Origin: an uncultured Alistipes sp.
GTDB lineage: Bacteria; Bacteroidota; Bacteroidia; Bacteroidales; Rikenellaceae
Length of the DNA: 64,000 bases
Direction of reading: 5' to 3'
NCBI GenBank assembly: GCA_947591475.1
Contig: CANQDE010000002.1
Location: 124,001 to 188,000, forward strand
A model generated the notes under the pieces. That model had not been told where the DNA came from. It saw nothing but the letters and a program-made list of their open reading frames with translations, and ran no database searches. Of this stretch, positions 1-7,600 are shown one piece after another. Numbering within the stretch: position 1 is the first letter of the stretch; each line of letters starts with the position of its first letter. The translations under genes were made by a program, and so were the position numbers.

Positions 1-1350
1 GAAAAACTCAAAAAAGAGATGGATGAAATATGGGGCGGCCTAATTGATCCGAACATCATCAACAAGACGATCGAGAACGCATTGACGACTTCTGCCGATG
101 CAGTCCGAGAATCGGAAATTGAATTGGCAAATTCAATCAAACAAGTATCTGACAAAGAATTAAAGGAACAGCAAAAGATCGCTAAGCAAAACGCAAAAAT
201 CATCGCCGAGGCTGAGGCCAATGCGCTCAAGATTACGCAGCAGATGCGCGAGAAAACCCGCGATAATGAGTTGCTGACCCTCAAAGAGAATTATGATAGG
301 GAAACCGGACTTTTGCAGAACAAGATCGATAATGATGCGACCATTTCCGAAGAGGCGAAAGCGGCATTATCGCGCCAACTGCTTGTCATGGAGGAGCAAT
401 ACCAGTCGCAACGGCAGGACATCATTGACAAGTGGAGTAAAAAAGAGCTGGATGAGCAAGTAAAGGCGAATGCCGAAAAATATAAAAACAAGTTTTTTGC
501 CGCTAAATTACAAGCAGCTAAAGCAGGAAATTCGCCCGAAGACCAACTTGTCGCTGCAAAACAAGTCGCAATGGCCGAAGTCGAAATAACGGCGGAAAAA
601 CTGCGGGATATTTCCAGTATGGAGAACGCCACGCAAGCGCAAAAACTTCAAGCGGAAATAGAATTGCAAAACGCTATTACAAAAACCGGTGAAATCGACC
701 AACAGATTGCCGACCAACGAATGCAGATGACACAACGAATGTTAAGTTCTGTGGACTCCACCGTCGGTGCATTTTCGCAGATGTTCGATGCCCTTGCCGG
801 TGAGGGCGAAGAGTTCGCAGCATTCTCTAAACTGTTAGCCATATTCGAGGTCGGACTTCAGCAAGCGATCGCTATCGCTGGAGCCATTGCAAATGCAGCA
901 AAATTCTCGATGCCGTGGTTGTTGCCAATTCAGATTGCCGCAAGTATTGCCAGCGTAACAGCCGCAATAGTGCAAGCCGTAAAAGCGTCCGATTCTGCAG
1001 AAGTTCCGAAATATGCGACCGGTGGTTTGGTAACAGGTTCGGGCACCGGAACATCCGACAGCATCACGGCGAAGCTCTCGAACGGCGAGGCAGTGATGAC
1101 GGCGCGCGCAGTTGCGAACTGGGGCGACGTTCTTTCGGCCATCAACGTGTCGAGCGGCGGAAACGCTATTCCGACGAACAATCTGCCGCAAAAGGGGGAC
1201 GGTTGGAGCGGGATGGAACGGGCCTTTGAAAAAGCGATAATGAAAATGCCGGTACCGGTCGTATCGGTCGTTGACATCAATCGAGAACAAAACCGCGTAA
1301 AAGTCTCCGAGAATCTCGGACAACTGGGAGGAAGAAGAAACAGAAAATAG
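1..1350 (+). CDS. Phage tail tape-measure-like protein, 3' part (truncated by window start)
   Basis: The frame is open from base 1, so the N-terminus lies outside the window. About residues 20-240 are charged and Gln/Glu/Lys-rich, typical of a long coiled coil. Near residues 275-320 there are hydrophobic, Ala/Ile-rich segments. Then comes a Gly-rich stretch containing YATGGLVTGSGTG and SNGEAVMTARA, the kind of 'GG..V.G.G.GTSDSI.A.LSNGE.VM' tail found at the C-terminus of many tape-measure proteins. Tape-measure proteins set tail length and sit inside the tail tube. Its stop is one base before the next gene's start, so the two are translated together. A different phage structural protein with the same C-terminal signature cannot be excluded. 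Confidence 0.72.
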   Translation, partial: EKLKKEMDEIWGGLIDPNIINKTIENALTTSADAVRESEIELANSIKQVSDKELKEQQKIAKQNAKIIAEAEANALKITQQMREKTRDNELLTLKENYDRETGLLQNKIDNDATISEEAKAALSRQLLVMEEQYQSQRQDIIDKWSKKELDEQVKANAEKYKNKFFAAKLQAAKAGNSPEDQLVAAKQVAMAEVEITAEKLRDISSMENATQAQKLQAEIELQNAITKTGEIDQQIADQRMQMTQRMLSSVDSTVGAFSQMFDALAGEGEEFAAFSKLLAIFEVGLQQAIAIAGAIANAAKFSMPWLLPIQIAASIASVTAAIVQAVKASDSAEVPKYATGGLVTGSGTGTSDSITAKLSNGEAVMTARAVANWGDVLSAINVSSGGNAIPTNNLPQKGDGWSGMERAFEKAIMKMPVPVVSVVDINREQNRVKVSENLGQLGGRRNRK

Positions 1351-1351
1351 T

Positions 1352-1840
1352 ATGACAATGAAAGAACAACGACCTATTCCTGCTCGTCGGGTTGGACGTC
1401 CGATGAAGTATGTGCCCGAAACCCTTGAATCCAAATTCGAGGAGTACAAGGTTTGGACAAAACGGAATCCCGCTTACCACAACAAAGTATCGGCCGGTGT
1501 AGTGATTCCAGTGCCGACAGAACGGCCGCTTACGATTGTTGGCTTTTGCAATTACGCAGGAATCGACAAAGATACGTTCCGTAATTACGAGCATCAAGAG
1601 GAATTTTTCGGCGTCTGTGCGCGCGTGCGCGCGAGAATCGAGACCGACCAATTGGAGGGTGCCCTTGTCGGTATCTATGATGCCGGTATTGTCGCCCGTG
1701 TGCTGCACCTCGCCGACCGGACAGACGTAACCACCAACGGAAAGCCGATCCAAGCAACGACGACACCCATCAACGTATCGCTCGATGCGGATGCAGCGAA
1801 AATCATTCAGTCAATCGGTAAAATGACCTCACAAGAATGA
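1352..1840 (+). CDS. Phage terminase small subunit (GP3-type DNA-packaging protein)
   Basis: This 162-aa protein starts with a basic RRVGRPMKY segment, then an N-terminal region with 'W..RNPAY' and 'VPTERPLTIVGFCNYAGID', and a C-terminal 'GALVGIYDAGIVARVLHLADRTDVTTNG'. This layout matches Bacteroidales DNA-packaging proteins of the GP3 family, which bind phage DNA and present it to the large terminase. A second in-frame ATG lies two codons downstream. It directly follows the tape-measure gene, whereas small terminases usually lie at the other end of the late region beside the large subunit. That suggests a rearranged or decayed prophage. Confidence 0.7.
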   Translation: MTMKEQRPIPARRVGRPMKYVPETLESKFEEYKVWTKRNPAYHNKVSAGVVIPVPTERPLTIVGFCNYAGIDKDTFRNYEHQEEFFGVCARVRARIETDQLEGALVGIYDAGIVARVLHLADRTDVTTNGKPIQATTTPINVSLDADAAKIIQSIGKMTSQE

Positions 1841-1932
1841 CACCTGATCTTGTTGCATAAAAAGGAGCGACTCCGAAGAATCACCCCTAACGCCTACACC
1901 GTAAAGGTAGTGTATTTTTCGGGAGTTGCAAA

Positions 1933-2124
1933 ATGAGTAAACGGAAAAGATGCCGGACGTATAATCCTCCACCGTCGACCGACGAACGGGATATTCTGAC
2001 ATTAGAGCTAACGCGGGAAATGTTGATGCTATTATTCGACGGAATACGGAAACATCGAAACAAGCAGACGCATCGAGAACTTGCGCGGCTTTTGAATAGT
2101 GCCACATCAAAGAATCGAGATTGA
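1933..2124 (+). CDS. Small basic hypothetical protein (63 aa)
   Basis: I do not recognise this protein. It has a basic N-terminus (MSKRKRCRTY) and a predicted amphipathic helix around residues 20-40, with many Arg/Lys and no membrane segment. A purine-rich GGGAG lies about 12 bases before the ATG. It is the last gene before a strong terminator and probably belongs to the same transcript as the terminase gene. Confidence 0.5.
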   Translation: MSKRKRCRTYNPPPSTDERDILTLELTREMLMLLFDGIRKHRNKQTHRELARLLNSATSKNRD

Positions 2125-2157
2125 GACTGAATGCTCTCAAAAAGCAAAGATGCAGAC

Positions 2158-2191
2158 AAAGAACAGCCACCTCAACGGGTGGCTGTTCTTT
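2158..2191. terminator. Bidirectional intrinsic terminator
   Basis: A perfect 14-bp stem (AAAGAACAGCCACC paired with its complement) encloses a 6-base loop. It is A-rich on one flank and T-rich on the other, and lies between the plus-strand phage genes and the minus-strand STAS/ATPase pair. Confidence 0.85.
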
Positions 2192-2210
2192 GCTATAATT
2201 GATAGGGTGT

Positions 2211-2489
2211 TTACTCAAATTTGCGAATGTATTCCTGTAATCGCTCTGCCTGACCTTTGGTAATTTGGGCAAAAGATACTTTTTGTTTAAGCAATTCTAC
2301 TCCCTTTTCCTCGATGAATTTACCTATGGATGTATTTAGAAAAATAGATGGGAGGGATGGAACACCATCCAAATCAAGGATGATATTCTCTCCGGCATTA
2401 AGTTTGGACATCATAATACCTAATAATCTGCTACCAGCATCAGGAAGAGATTGATTAAGCATGATGTCCTTTAAATTAATCGTGCACAT
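2211..2489 (-). CDS. STAS-like (DUF4325-type) small protein
   Basis: This 92-aa soluble protein has the short alpha/beta pattern of the STAS-like DUF4325 family: an N-terminal strand, then 'ENIILDLDGVPSLPSIFLNTSIGKFIEEKG', resembling the 'V.IDF.GV..I..SF.D...' core. It lies 14 bp downstream of a GHKL ATPase gene on the same strand. In known systems STAS proteins partner with GHKL kinases (for example SpoIIAA/SpoIIAB and RsbS/RsbT), so the two products probably interact. The assignment rests on pattern and on the partner gene. Confidence 0.6.
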   Translation of the reverse strand: MCTINLKDIMLNQSLPDAGSRLLGIMMSKLNAGENIILDLDGVPSLPSIFLNTSIGKFIEEKGVELLKQKVSFAQITKGQAERLQEYIRKFE

Positions 2490-2503
2490 AATTATCCTCC
2501 TTT

Positions 2504-3367
2504 TTAATTGAGTTCAAAATTAGCTATTATTTCTTCATCTTCAAAGTGAGAAAGAGTTAAATCGTAAAATATTAACGTCCCGGGGAAATTAAAATTGTTT
2601 TCTCGTTTATTAATTTCATCTCTTTTTGTTGTTAAAAATCCCCGGTTGCTGATAATTCTTAATGCATCCTCTTCGGTACAAGCTGTGCGAATATTTCCTA
2701 AACCAAGTCCTCTGTTATGTGTTTTAGATTGGATGGTAAATCGATCTCTCATCGCCTCTTCAATCGCAGTACTATCATCCTTTATATTGGGATATTTTTC
2801 TTTAACGGAAGTCGCAATTCCTTTGCCGAAATCACATATTGCGACTGAAAGTTTTTGTTTGTCCTCTATATATCGAATGAATGAAAATGCAATACCATTA
2901 GCTTCGGCGTGGTCAAACACATTGTAATAAGCCTCCAATAAACTATTAGGCACGGCACTTAAGTCTTTTTGTTTGAACGGACCTTGCTTTAAAAAATCAT
3001 AGACTTGTTGGCTGTGAAATTCCTTTCCCTCATCGGTTATCCTCCAGAGGTTTAGAATGGAGGTGTCTTTTGCTGCAACATAATCTTGATGTCCAGACCA
3101 ATATGCCTTCCAATTCAATTTATCAAAGATGAAATTCCGGACATTATTCATTACAGCCATTACACAACCTTTTTTATGAAAATATTCAATAAAACAGGCT
3201 ATACTTGCTAAATGAACTGCTTCAAACTTTTCAGTTTCAGATGGTAATTCTATAACGATCCGATCTCCTGTAACAATTCGAGATGTTAGTTGTTTGATTT
3301 GATCGGCAATGGTTTTAATCCACTCAATTCTACCGATAGAATCGAAAATAACGTTATACTCTGCCAT
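2504..3367 (-). CDS. GHKL-type ATP-binding protein (anti-sigma/kinase-like)
   Basis: The protein has 287 aa. The first ~130 residues are of unrecognised type; the C-terminal half carries a Bergerat-fold ATP site: N-box LLEAYYNVFDHA (E145, N149, H153), G1 box ICDFGKGI (D179), and G2 box RGLGLGNI (219-226). There is no H-box, receiver, sensor or membrane segment, so it is not an ordinary sensor kinase. It pairs with the STAS-like gene just downstream, recalling serine-kinase/anti-sigma switches. The gene is AT-rich compared with the core genome and lies in the phage-derived region, so horizontal acquisition is likely. A role in phage exclusion or stress control is possible but unproven. Confidence 0.75.
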   Translation of the reverse strand: MAEYNVIFDSIGRIEWIKTIADQIKQLTSRIVTGDRIVIELPSETEKFEAVHLASIACFIEYFHKKGCVMAVMNNVRNFIFDKLNWKAYWSGHQDYVAAKDTSILNLWRITDEGKEFHSQQVYDFLKQGPFKQKDLSAVPNSLLEAYYNVFDHAEANGIAFSFIRYIEDKQKLSVAICDFGKGIATSVKEKYPNIKDDSTAIEEAMRDRFTIQSKTHNRGLGLGNIRTACTEEDALRIISNRGFLTTKRDEINKRENNFNFPGTLIFYDLTLSHFEDEEIIANFELN

Positions 3368-3458
3368 ATTGTTTTTATTTCACTTTTCACTTACCTCTAA
3401 TACGCCGATTACTCGACCTTTATTGTTATCGCCTTTCCGTAATGTGGTCTGGTTCATA

Positions 3459-4013
3459 TCATTTTTCGTAGCCCTCGTAGTAGTAGGATTGTTCGATACC
3501 CTTGAATATCACTTCCCTATTATCCGTGCGGTTGGTCAATGCGGGTAGCAATAGTGCCCGCAGTTCAAGGTCGTTTATCGGACTGCGTTCCATCGCTTGC
3601 AAATATCGGTCTTTGTCCACCTGTTGCCAATCGACCACCTGCCCCAGCCTTTTTTTGAGAATCATATCGAGCCAAATGCGGGTCGCACGGCCATTGCCCT
3701 CCATGAACGGGTGGGCGATATTCATCTCGACGTATTTGGCAATTATCTGCTCGTAGGTCGCTTCGGGCATCTTCTCGATAGCGGCCAAGGCTTCGTTGAG
3801 GTAGAGGGCATTGGCGAAGCGAAAATTACCTTTTGCAATGTTGAGGGTGCGCACCTTTCCGGCAAAGTCATATAAGCCGCCGAATAGCGCACGGTGAATC
3901 GCACACAATCCCGCCACCGTTCCGACCTCTATGCGGTCGATGTCCCCCGATTCGAAAAGGGCGTGCGCTTGTTCGAGGCTCTGGGCGTCTATTTGATAGG
4001 TCTTGGGATTCAT
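3459..4013 (-). CDS. Fic family protein, probable self-inhibited (class III) AMP-transferase
   Basis: The 184-aa protein contains the full Fic motif [12 protein letters not shown] (residues 101-112: catalytic His101, acidic Glu105, Arg109 and Arg112). Such enzymes usually transfer AMP from ATP onto a target hydroxyl. The last residues read SYYYEG (176-181), which fits the inhibitory (S/T)xxxE(G/N) motif. In class III Fic proteins that motif lies in a C-terminal helix and blocks ATP in cis. Its ATG overlaps the rhuM-like stop (ATGA), indicating translational coupling. Characterised class III enzymes modify gyrase/topoisomerase IV subunits; the target here is unknown. Confidence 0.9.
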   Translation of the reverse strand: MNPKTYQIDAQSLEQAHALFESGDIDRIEVGTVAGLCAIHRALFGGLYDFAGKVRTLNIAKGNFRFANALYLNEALAAIEKMPEATYEQIIAKYVEMNIAHPFMEGNGRATRIWLDMILKKRLGQVVDWQQVDKDRYLQAMERSPINDLELRALLLPALTNRTDNREVIFKGIEQSYYYEGYEK

Positions 4014-5011
4014 ATAGGACGTTTTTTTATTTCAACTTCCAATTCTTTCAGTTGCTCCATATCCTCGCGATCTGCCTCAATCGCGTCTTTGCGTTTGCGG
4101 CGTGCATTGAATTTTTCGTAAACTTGATAGGCGAACTCGTCTTTTTGTTCTTTACGGACCATTCCAGCGTTAGGCAGCAGGCGTTGGTCGTTGGAAAGTA
4201 GAATTTTATCAACGTTTTCACGCCAAAAATTCATAGTAAGGTCTTTTCGGCTTTTGGCTCTGAATTCAGCCGTTTCCAAGAAGATAACGACCAGTCGATT
4301 CAAAGAATCTAATTCGTCGTGTGTCAAGTAATTTTTGGCAATAATGACATCTTGTTTGCGAACAACCGAGCCTTTCCATGAAGTAAGTCCCATATTCGGG
4401 GCGTCCGCGTCGGCTCGCGTCATTACAATCTCCGCAGATGTCTGACCTGTTACAGCATACAACAGCTTGTTTTGGGTTTCTGCGTAAAACATTTGCGTCG
4501 CTTTGTCTGTTTTGTCGTAATCACTACTCAAGGCAAACAGATCGCGCACTTTCTGATAGAATCGCTTTTCCGAGGCGCGAATCCCACGAATGCGTTCGAG
4601 CAATTCATCGAAATAGTCAGGTCGACCATCGGGATTTTTCAAACGTTCATCGTCGATTACGAACCCTTTGCGCAGGTATTCGGCAAGGTTACGGTTTGCC
4701 CATTGTCGGAACTGCACACCGCGGATAGATCGAACGCGAAACCCTACCGCCAAAATCATTTCCAATGAATAAAATTTGACTTGATAGGGTTTGCCGTCTA
4801 CGGCAGTTGTTAAGTATTTCTTAATAACTGAATCGGCAATTAATTCATTGTCTTTTAATATGTTATTTATATGCTGGCTTATGTTTGGCACCGAGGTGGC
4901 AAAAAGTTCGGCTAATTGCATTTGATTGAGCCAGACCGATCCGTCCCGAGCCAGTAACGAAACACTACTTTTCCCGTCGGCCGAATTGTATAGTATCAAT
5001 TCTTGTTCCAT
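4010..5011 (-). CDS. RhuM family (virulence RhuM-like) protein
   Basis: The 333-aa protein matches the RhuM family: an N-terminal winged-helix-like region with '[28 protein letters not shown]', then '[26 protein letters not shown]' and a charged C-terminus. The first part resembles phage antirepressor N-terminal domains that bind DNA. RhuM proteins are common in islands and prophages; their biochemical role is not established. It lies between an XRE regulator (18 bp upstream) and fic (4-bp overlap), so all three form one operon. Tight coupling to Fic suggests a toxin-associated or regulatory function, which is inference. Confidence 0.88.
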   Translation of the reverse strand: MEQELILYNSADGKSSVSLLARDGSVWLNQMQLAELFATSVPNISQHINNILKDNELIADSVIKKYLTTAVDGKPYQVKFYSLEMILAVGFRVRSIRGVQFRQWANRNLAEYLRKGFVIDDERLKNPDGRPDYFDELLERIRGIRASEKRFYQKVRDLFALSSDYDKTDKATQMFYAETQNKLLYAVTGQTSAEIVMTRADADAPNMGLTSWKGSVVRKQDVIIAKNYLTHDELDSLNRLVVIFLETAEFRAKSRKDLTMNFWRENVDKILLSNDQRLLPNAGMVRKEQKDEFAYQVYEKFNARRKRKDAIEADREDMEQLKELEVEIKKRPI

Positions 5012-5029
5012 GATGGCAGATATTTGAGG

Positions 5030-5275
5030 TTATTGCCCTTTCTCCACTTTGATAGGCTTGCCACAATGCGGACAGGTTATCGTATTCGTCGGCTGCGGGG
5101 CAAACAAATCTACTACTTCGACACCCAATGCAGCGGCGATTTTTTCGAGGGTGCCGATTGTGGGATTTCCATTAATAGAGTTTGACAAACTAACTCTATT
5201 AACCCCCATTGCCTCGGCAACTTGTTGAAGTGTTAAACCTTTCTGTTTGCAAATCTCTTTAATTTTCAAATCCAT
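5030..5275 (-). CDS. XRE-type HTH regulator with C-terminal CxxC tail
   Basis: The 81-aa protein has a Cro/CI helix-turn-helix at about residues 5-58 (LTLQQVAEAMGVNRVSLSNSI), followed by a short tail containing CPHCGK (Cys68, Cys71). One CxxC is only half a zinc ribbon, so metal binding would need a dimer or a partner. As the first gene of the rhuM-fic operon it probably autoregulates the unit. A -7 box (TATATTTG) lies 25 bases upstream of its ATG. Confidence 0.82.
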   Translation of the reverse strand: MDLKIKEICKQKGLTLQQVAEAMGVNRVSLSNSINGNPTIGTLEKIAAALGVEVVDLFAPQPTNTITCPHCGKPIKVEKGQ

Positions 5276-5299
5276 AATGTAGTATTATGTATTTCGATG

Positions 5300-5307
5300 C
5301 AAATATA
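5300..5307 (-). promoter_or_regulatory. -7 promoter box for the XRE-rhuM-fic operon
   Basis: TATATTTG on the minus strand fits TAnnTTTG and would start transcription near 5293, giving a leader of under 20 bases. I see no good TTG -33 element at the usual distance. It is divergent from the plus-strand promoter at 5381-5411. Confidence 0.55.
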
Positions 5308-5380
5308 CGCAAAATAAATATATATCCATACGCAGAAATAAAAAAAGTAACATATAACATTAAAATAATTGTTCTGAAAT

Positions 5381-5411
5381 TTGTACATTGTATATATTTA
5401 TATTACATTTG
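5381..5411 (+). promoter_or_regulatory. Promoter of the plus-strand small-ORF operon
   Basis: TTG (5381-5383), a 20-base spacer and TACATTTG (5404-5411) match the Bacteroidota primary sigma consensus. Start is expected near 5418, about 30 bases before the first ATG at 5447. The flanking DNA is very AT-rich. Confidence 0.75.
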
Positions 5412-5446
5412 TGATGTTGAAAGAAATATAAAACGCTATATAAACT

Positions 5447-5725
5447 ATGACAACAACGATACACACCGAGATGTTAAAGTTGGCCGACAAGGCTGCTACT
5501 TACATTACCAACCTGAACGGTGAAAGTGAATCGTTCGAGGTCGAAAGTAACGGCATTATAGCTGTCGTAACTTACAAAGCCGAAATCGGCGAAGATGCCG
5601 GCGACTATTGGACGGCTCCGAGCTGTTGGATTAAAAGCGAAACGGCGACCGTCGAGGGTGTCTATAATAAGAATGGCGAAAACGATACAGAGGCCGCCGA
5701 GTGGCTAAAAAAAATGTTGAACTAA
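5447..5725 (+). CDS. Small acidic hypothetical protein (92 aa)
   Basis: I do not recognise it beyond resemblance to small proteins of Bacteroidales mobile elements. It is acidic, with 'SESFEVESNGIIAVVTYKAEIGEDAGDYWTAPS' suggesting beta strands, and has no membrane segment. It is the first gene after the promoter at 5381-5411 and starts a run of small plus-strand ORFs. Confidence 0.6.
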   Translation: MTTTIHTEMLKLADKAATYITNLNGESESFEVESNGIIAVVTYKAEIGEDAGDYWTAPSCWIKSETATVEGVYNKNGENDTEAAEWLKKMLN

Positions 5726-5745
5726 TCCAATAAACATAATCAACT

Positions 5746-6063
5746 ATGAAACGAATCGATTTACAAATCATCATGCGCCGGGCGTGGCAGATCGCCCGTG
5801 CTACTGGTAAGGTTTTCGCCGTGGCGCTTTCCAGCGCGTGGCAGCTTTACCGACTGACCAAACAGATGCGGGTCGGTATCGTCCGGTTCGCCTATGAAAA
5901 GGTTGACGGCACCCTGCGTAAAGCAATCGGTACCCTCCAAGCCACGGCGGTGCTGGCCAAAGGAACCGGCAGGCCCGACAACGGCCGTACAGTCAAGTAT
6001 TACGACGTCGAGGCCGACGGCTGGCGGTCGTTCAAGGTCGAGAATCTCGTAACGATATATTGA
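5746..6063 (+). CDS. SH3-like barrel (DUF2693/WYL_2-type) small protein
   Basis: This 105-aa protein has an N-terminal helix with many Arg/Ala residues and then 'VGIVRFAYEKVDGTLRKAIGTLQAT...KYYDVEADGWRSFKVENLV'. The C-terminal 60 residues match the Sm-like/SH3-barrel DUF2693 pattern 'V.F.Y.K.DG..R.A.GTL...F.YYD....WRSFK...L', common in Bacteroidales phages and conjugative elements. Function is unknown. The gene follows the previous one by 20 bp and is probably co-transcribed. Confidence 0.65.
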   Translation: MKRIDLQIIMRRAWQIARATGKVFAVALSSAWQLYRLTKQMRVGIVRFAYEKVDGTLRKAIGTLQATAVLAKGTGRPDNGRTVKYYDVEADGWRSFKVENLVTIY

Positions 6064-6123
6064 CAATAAAGACAACCGTCGGACGGGGCGTCGGCCCTGA
6101 CCTCAACAAAAACAATACAAACG

Positions 6124-6330
6124 ATGAAAACAAACAGAATCAACACTTCCAACATCAAAGTGTGGCGGGAGGAAATCCACGAGCAGGCTGGACAGAAGCC
6201 CCAAGTCATCTACTATCTCGGCTGGGGTGAAGAAGACGACATTATCGGCGACCCGATGCCATTTGAGGAGTTACAAGCTCTCCACGCCCTTATCGGCCGA
6301 GTAATCGAACAGAACATAGCGAACAATTAA
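6124..6330 (+). CDS. Small acidic hypothetical protein (68 aa)
   Basis: I do not recognise it. It contains 'YYLGWGEEDDIIGDPMPFEELQALHALIGRVIEQN', an acidic loop followed by a helix. It is separated by 60 bp from the previous ORF and 13 bp from the next. It resembles the short auxiliary proteins of mobile elements in length and context only. Confidence 0.5.
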   Translation: MKTNRINTSNIKVWREEIHEQAGQKPQVIYYLGWGEEDDIIGDPMPFEELQALHALIGRVIEQNIANN

Positions 6331-6343
6331 AACCAACACAACC

Positions 6344-6523
6344 ATGACTGAAATTGTATTGATGAAAACGACGGACTACCGTTTGACCGGCGACACTGAA
6401 ACGTGGAACCTTGCACTGGGAAATTCCGACTACGTCCGCATGACGGATGATGACCTTGTCCGCCTGCGGAATATGATCAACGAAATATTGAACACTCCCA
6501 AAACTTCTACCTCAATAAACTAA
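6344..6523 (+). CDS. Small hypothetical protein (59 aa)
   Basis: An ATG at 6344 opens a 59-codon frame ending in TAA at 6521-6523. It starts MTEIVLMKTTDYRLTGDT and contains a later acidic helix. It fits the spacing of the neighbouring short ORFs (13 bp after the previous stop) and shares their codon use. No family is recognised. Confidence 0.45.
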   Translation: MTEIVLMKTTDYRLTGDTETWNLALGNSDYVRMTDDDLVRLRNMINEILNTPKTSTSIN

Positions 6524-6537
6524 AACTATTTACGACT

Positions 6538-6579
6538 ATGAAGGAATTTATGATTACACAAGACGCACTCGAAAATTAA
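6538..6579 (+). pseudogene. Possible truncated gene start (13 codons)
   Basis: ATG at 6538 begins MKEFMITQDALEN and hits TAA after 13 codons. The peptide looks like the first residues of a longer protein cut off by a mutation or deletion; a translated mini-ORF is also possible. Support is weak. Confidence 0.2.
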
Positions 6580-6593
6580 GTGAGCCCATCGCT

Positions 6594-6863
6594 ATGTATG
6601 GTGCGGTAGGCCTTATAAACGAGCTTATTAAAGCGTATGAGGAGCGGACGCAGATTATCGCAGCGATACAGTACGGCGTTGGGAATAGACAACGGGAGGA
6701 GGACGAAGACTCAAGCTCTGTCCTTGAGGAGTTGCGCGAATGTTATTCGGCCGATACGGAACAAGAAGCCAATGAACGTGCTTTTCTATTGCGCAACTTG
6801 TGCGAATTGATAGAATGGGCGAACGATGTTGTTCAACAATATAAGAGATATCTTCGAGAGTGA
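6594..6863 (+). CDS. Small acidic alpha-helical hypothetical protein (89 aa)
   Basis: I do not recognise it. It is rich in Glu/Asp (for example REEDEDSSSVLEELRECY) with two likely helices and no membrane segment. It lies 14 bp after the 13-codon remnant and continues the run of short plus-strand ORFs. Confidence 0.45.
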   Translation: MYGAVGLINELIKAYEERTQIIAAIQYGVGNRQREEDEDSSSVLEELRECYSADTEQEANERAFLLRNLCELIEWANDVVQQYKRYLRE

Positions 6864-6931
6864 ACTGCAATTCGCTTGTATTTGTAAAAAATTGTCTATT
6901 TCAAACGTCGTATTCAGGAAGGGAATAAACA

Positions 6932-7168
6932 ATGAAAGTAATCTATGTCAACAAAAGATGCGAGGCGTCGATGCTCAAGCACGCATTCGAAGCCGCAGGG
7001 TTCTGCGTGTTCCGTGTCCGCACCGAATGCCAATGCCAGAATCAAGGAAACCAACGAGACGGTTTAATTGTCCTCAACGGCGACAAAGGACTGCTTGAAA
7101 TCCGACGTTGTAAGGAATGTTTCAGGCGACAAAATCCGCAACTCCTCGCCGGAGGAATGGGGAAATAA
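6932..7168 (+). CDS. Small Cys-rich hypothetical protein (78 aa)
   Basis: I do not recognise it. It starts MKVIYVNKRCEASMLKHAFEAAG and holds seven Cys residues, including CQCQ and RRCKEC, so a small metal site is possible. It runs almost to the next ORF's start at 7177. Confidence 0.45.
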   Translation: MKVIYVNKRCEASMLKHAFEAAGFCVFRVRTECQCQNQGNQRDGLIVLNGDKGLLEIRRCKECFRRQNPQLLAGGMGK

Positions 7169-7176
7169 CCCGAAAT

Positions 7177-7386
7177 ATGGAATATATCTATGAATTTTCA
7201 CGAGACGGGCAACTAATCGGCCGGTTCACCACGGCCGCCGATGCTCGGCAGTATGCGGCTACTTGTCCGGCCGGTACGTATCGAATTATGGAATTTGAAA
7301 TCGAATACGAAGCGAACGGCGTCTATCAAGCGCATTATCACGGTGTGAATTTGTGTGTCGAGTTTTACAACTGGGTTGCGATTTAG
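7177..7386 (+). CDS. Small hypothetical protein (69 aa), last ORF of the accessory region
   Basis: I chose the ATG at 7177 (MEYIYEFSRDGQLIGRFTTA); an upstream in-frame ATG at 7117 would overlap the preceding gene. It contains 'DGQLIGRFTTAADARQYAATCPAGTYRIMEFE', suggesting an alpha/beta fold. Function is unknown. A terminator follows 40 bases after its stop. Confidence 0.45.
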   Translation: MEYIYEFSRDGQLIGRFTTAADARQYAATCPAGTYRIMEFEIEYEANGVYQAHYHGVNLCVEFYNWVAI

Positions 7387-7425
7387 TTCGCATTTGTGTC
7401 TAAATTGTGTACCTGTCCTAAAATG

Positions 7426-7465
7426 AATCAACCACCTACATCGCTGTAAGTGGTTGATTTTTAGT
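7426..7465 (+). terminator. Intrinsic terminator ending the accessory region
   Basis: A 10-bp outer stem (AATCAACCAC with its complement), one mismatch and a 4-bp inner stem close a TCGC loop; T-rich DNA follows. It sits one base from the 3' end of the tRNA-Val gene, which would place the element's boundary at the tRNA. Confidence 0.8.
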
Positions 7466-7466
7466 G

Positions 7467-7541
7467 TGGGAGCTGAGGGATTCGAACCCCCGACCCTCTG
7501 CTTGTAAGGCAGACGCTCTGAACCAGCTGAGCTAAGCTCCC
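7467..7541 (-). tRNA. tRNA-Val (TAC)
   Basis: The complementary strand folds into a full cloverleaf: a GGGAGCT/AGCTCCC acceptor stem, a D-arm with AGCTCAGCTGGTTCAGAGC, anticodon loop CTTACAA (anticodon TAC), and a T-arm with GGTTCGAATCC. CCA is not encoded. A perfect promoter lies at 7571-7600. tRNA 3' ends are frequent attachment sites, and a phage-like region stops here. Confidence 0.95.
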
Positions 7542-7570
7542 TAATCTACTTAAAAAATGGCTCGGGACTG

Positions 7571-7600
7571 CAAAGGTAACGCTTTTTCGATAAACGCCAA
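7571..7600 (-). promoter_or_regulatory. Promoter of tRNA-Val
   Basis: On the minus strand TTG (7600-7598), a 19-base spacer and TACCTTTG (7578-7571) match the consensus; transcription would start about 23 bases before the mature 5' end. Confidence 0.8.

Noticed and set aside
1887..2272. Minus-strand frames of ~90-147 codons opposite the small phage ORF and terminator
   Set aside because: They cross the terminator hairpin and overlap the STAS-like gene's end; no domain evidence.
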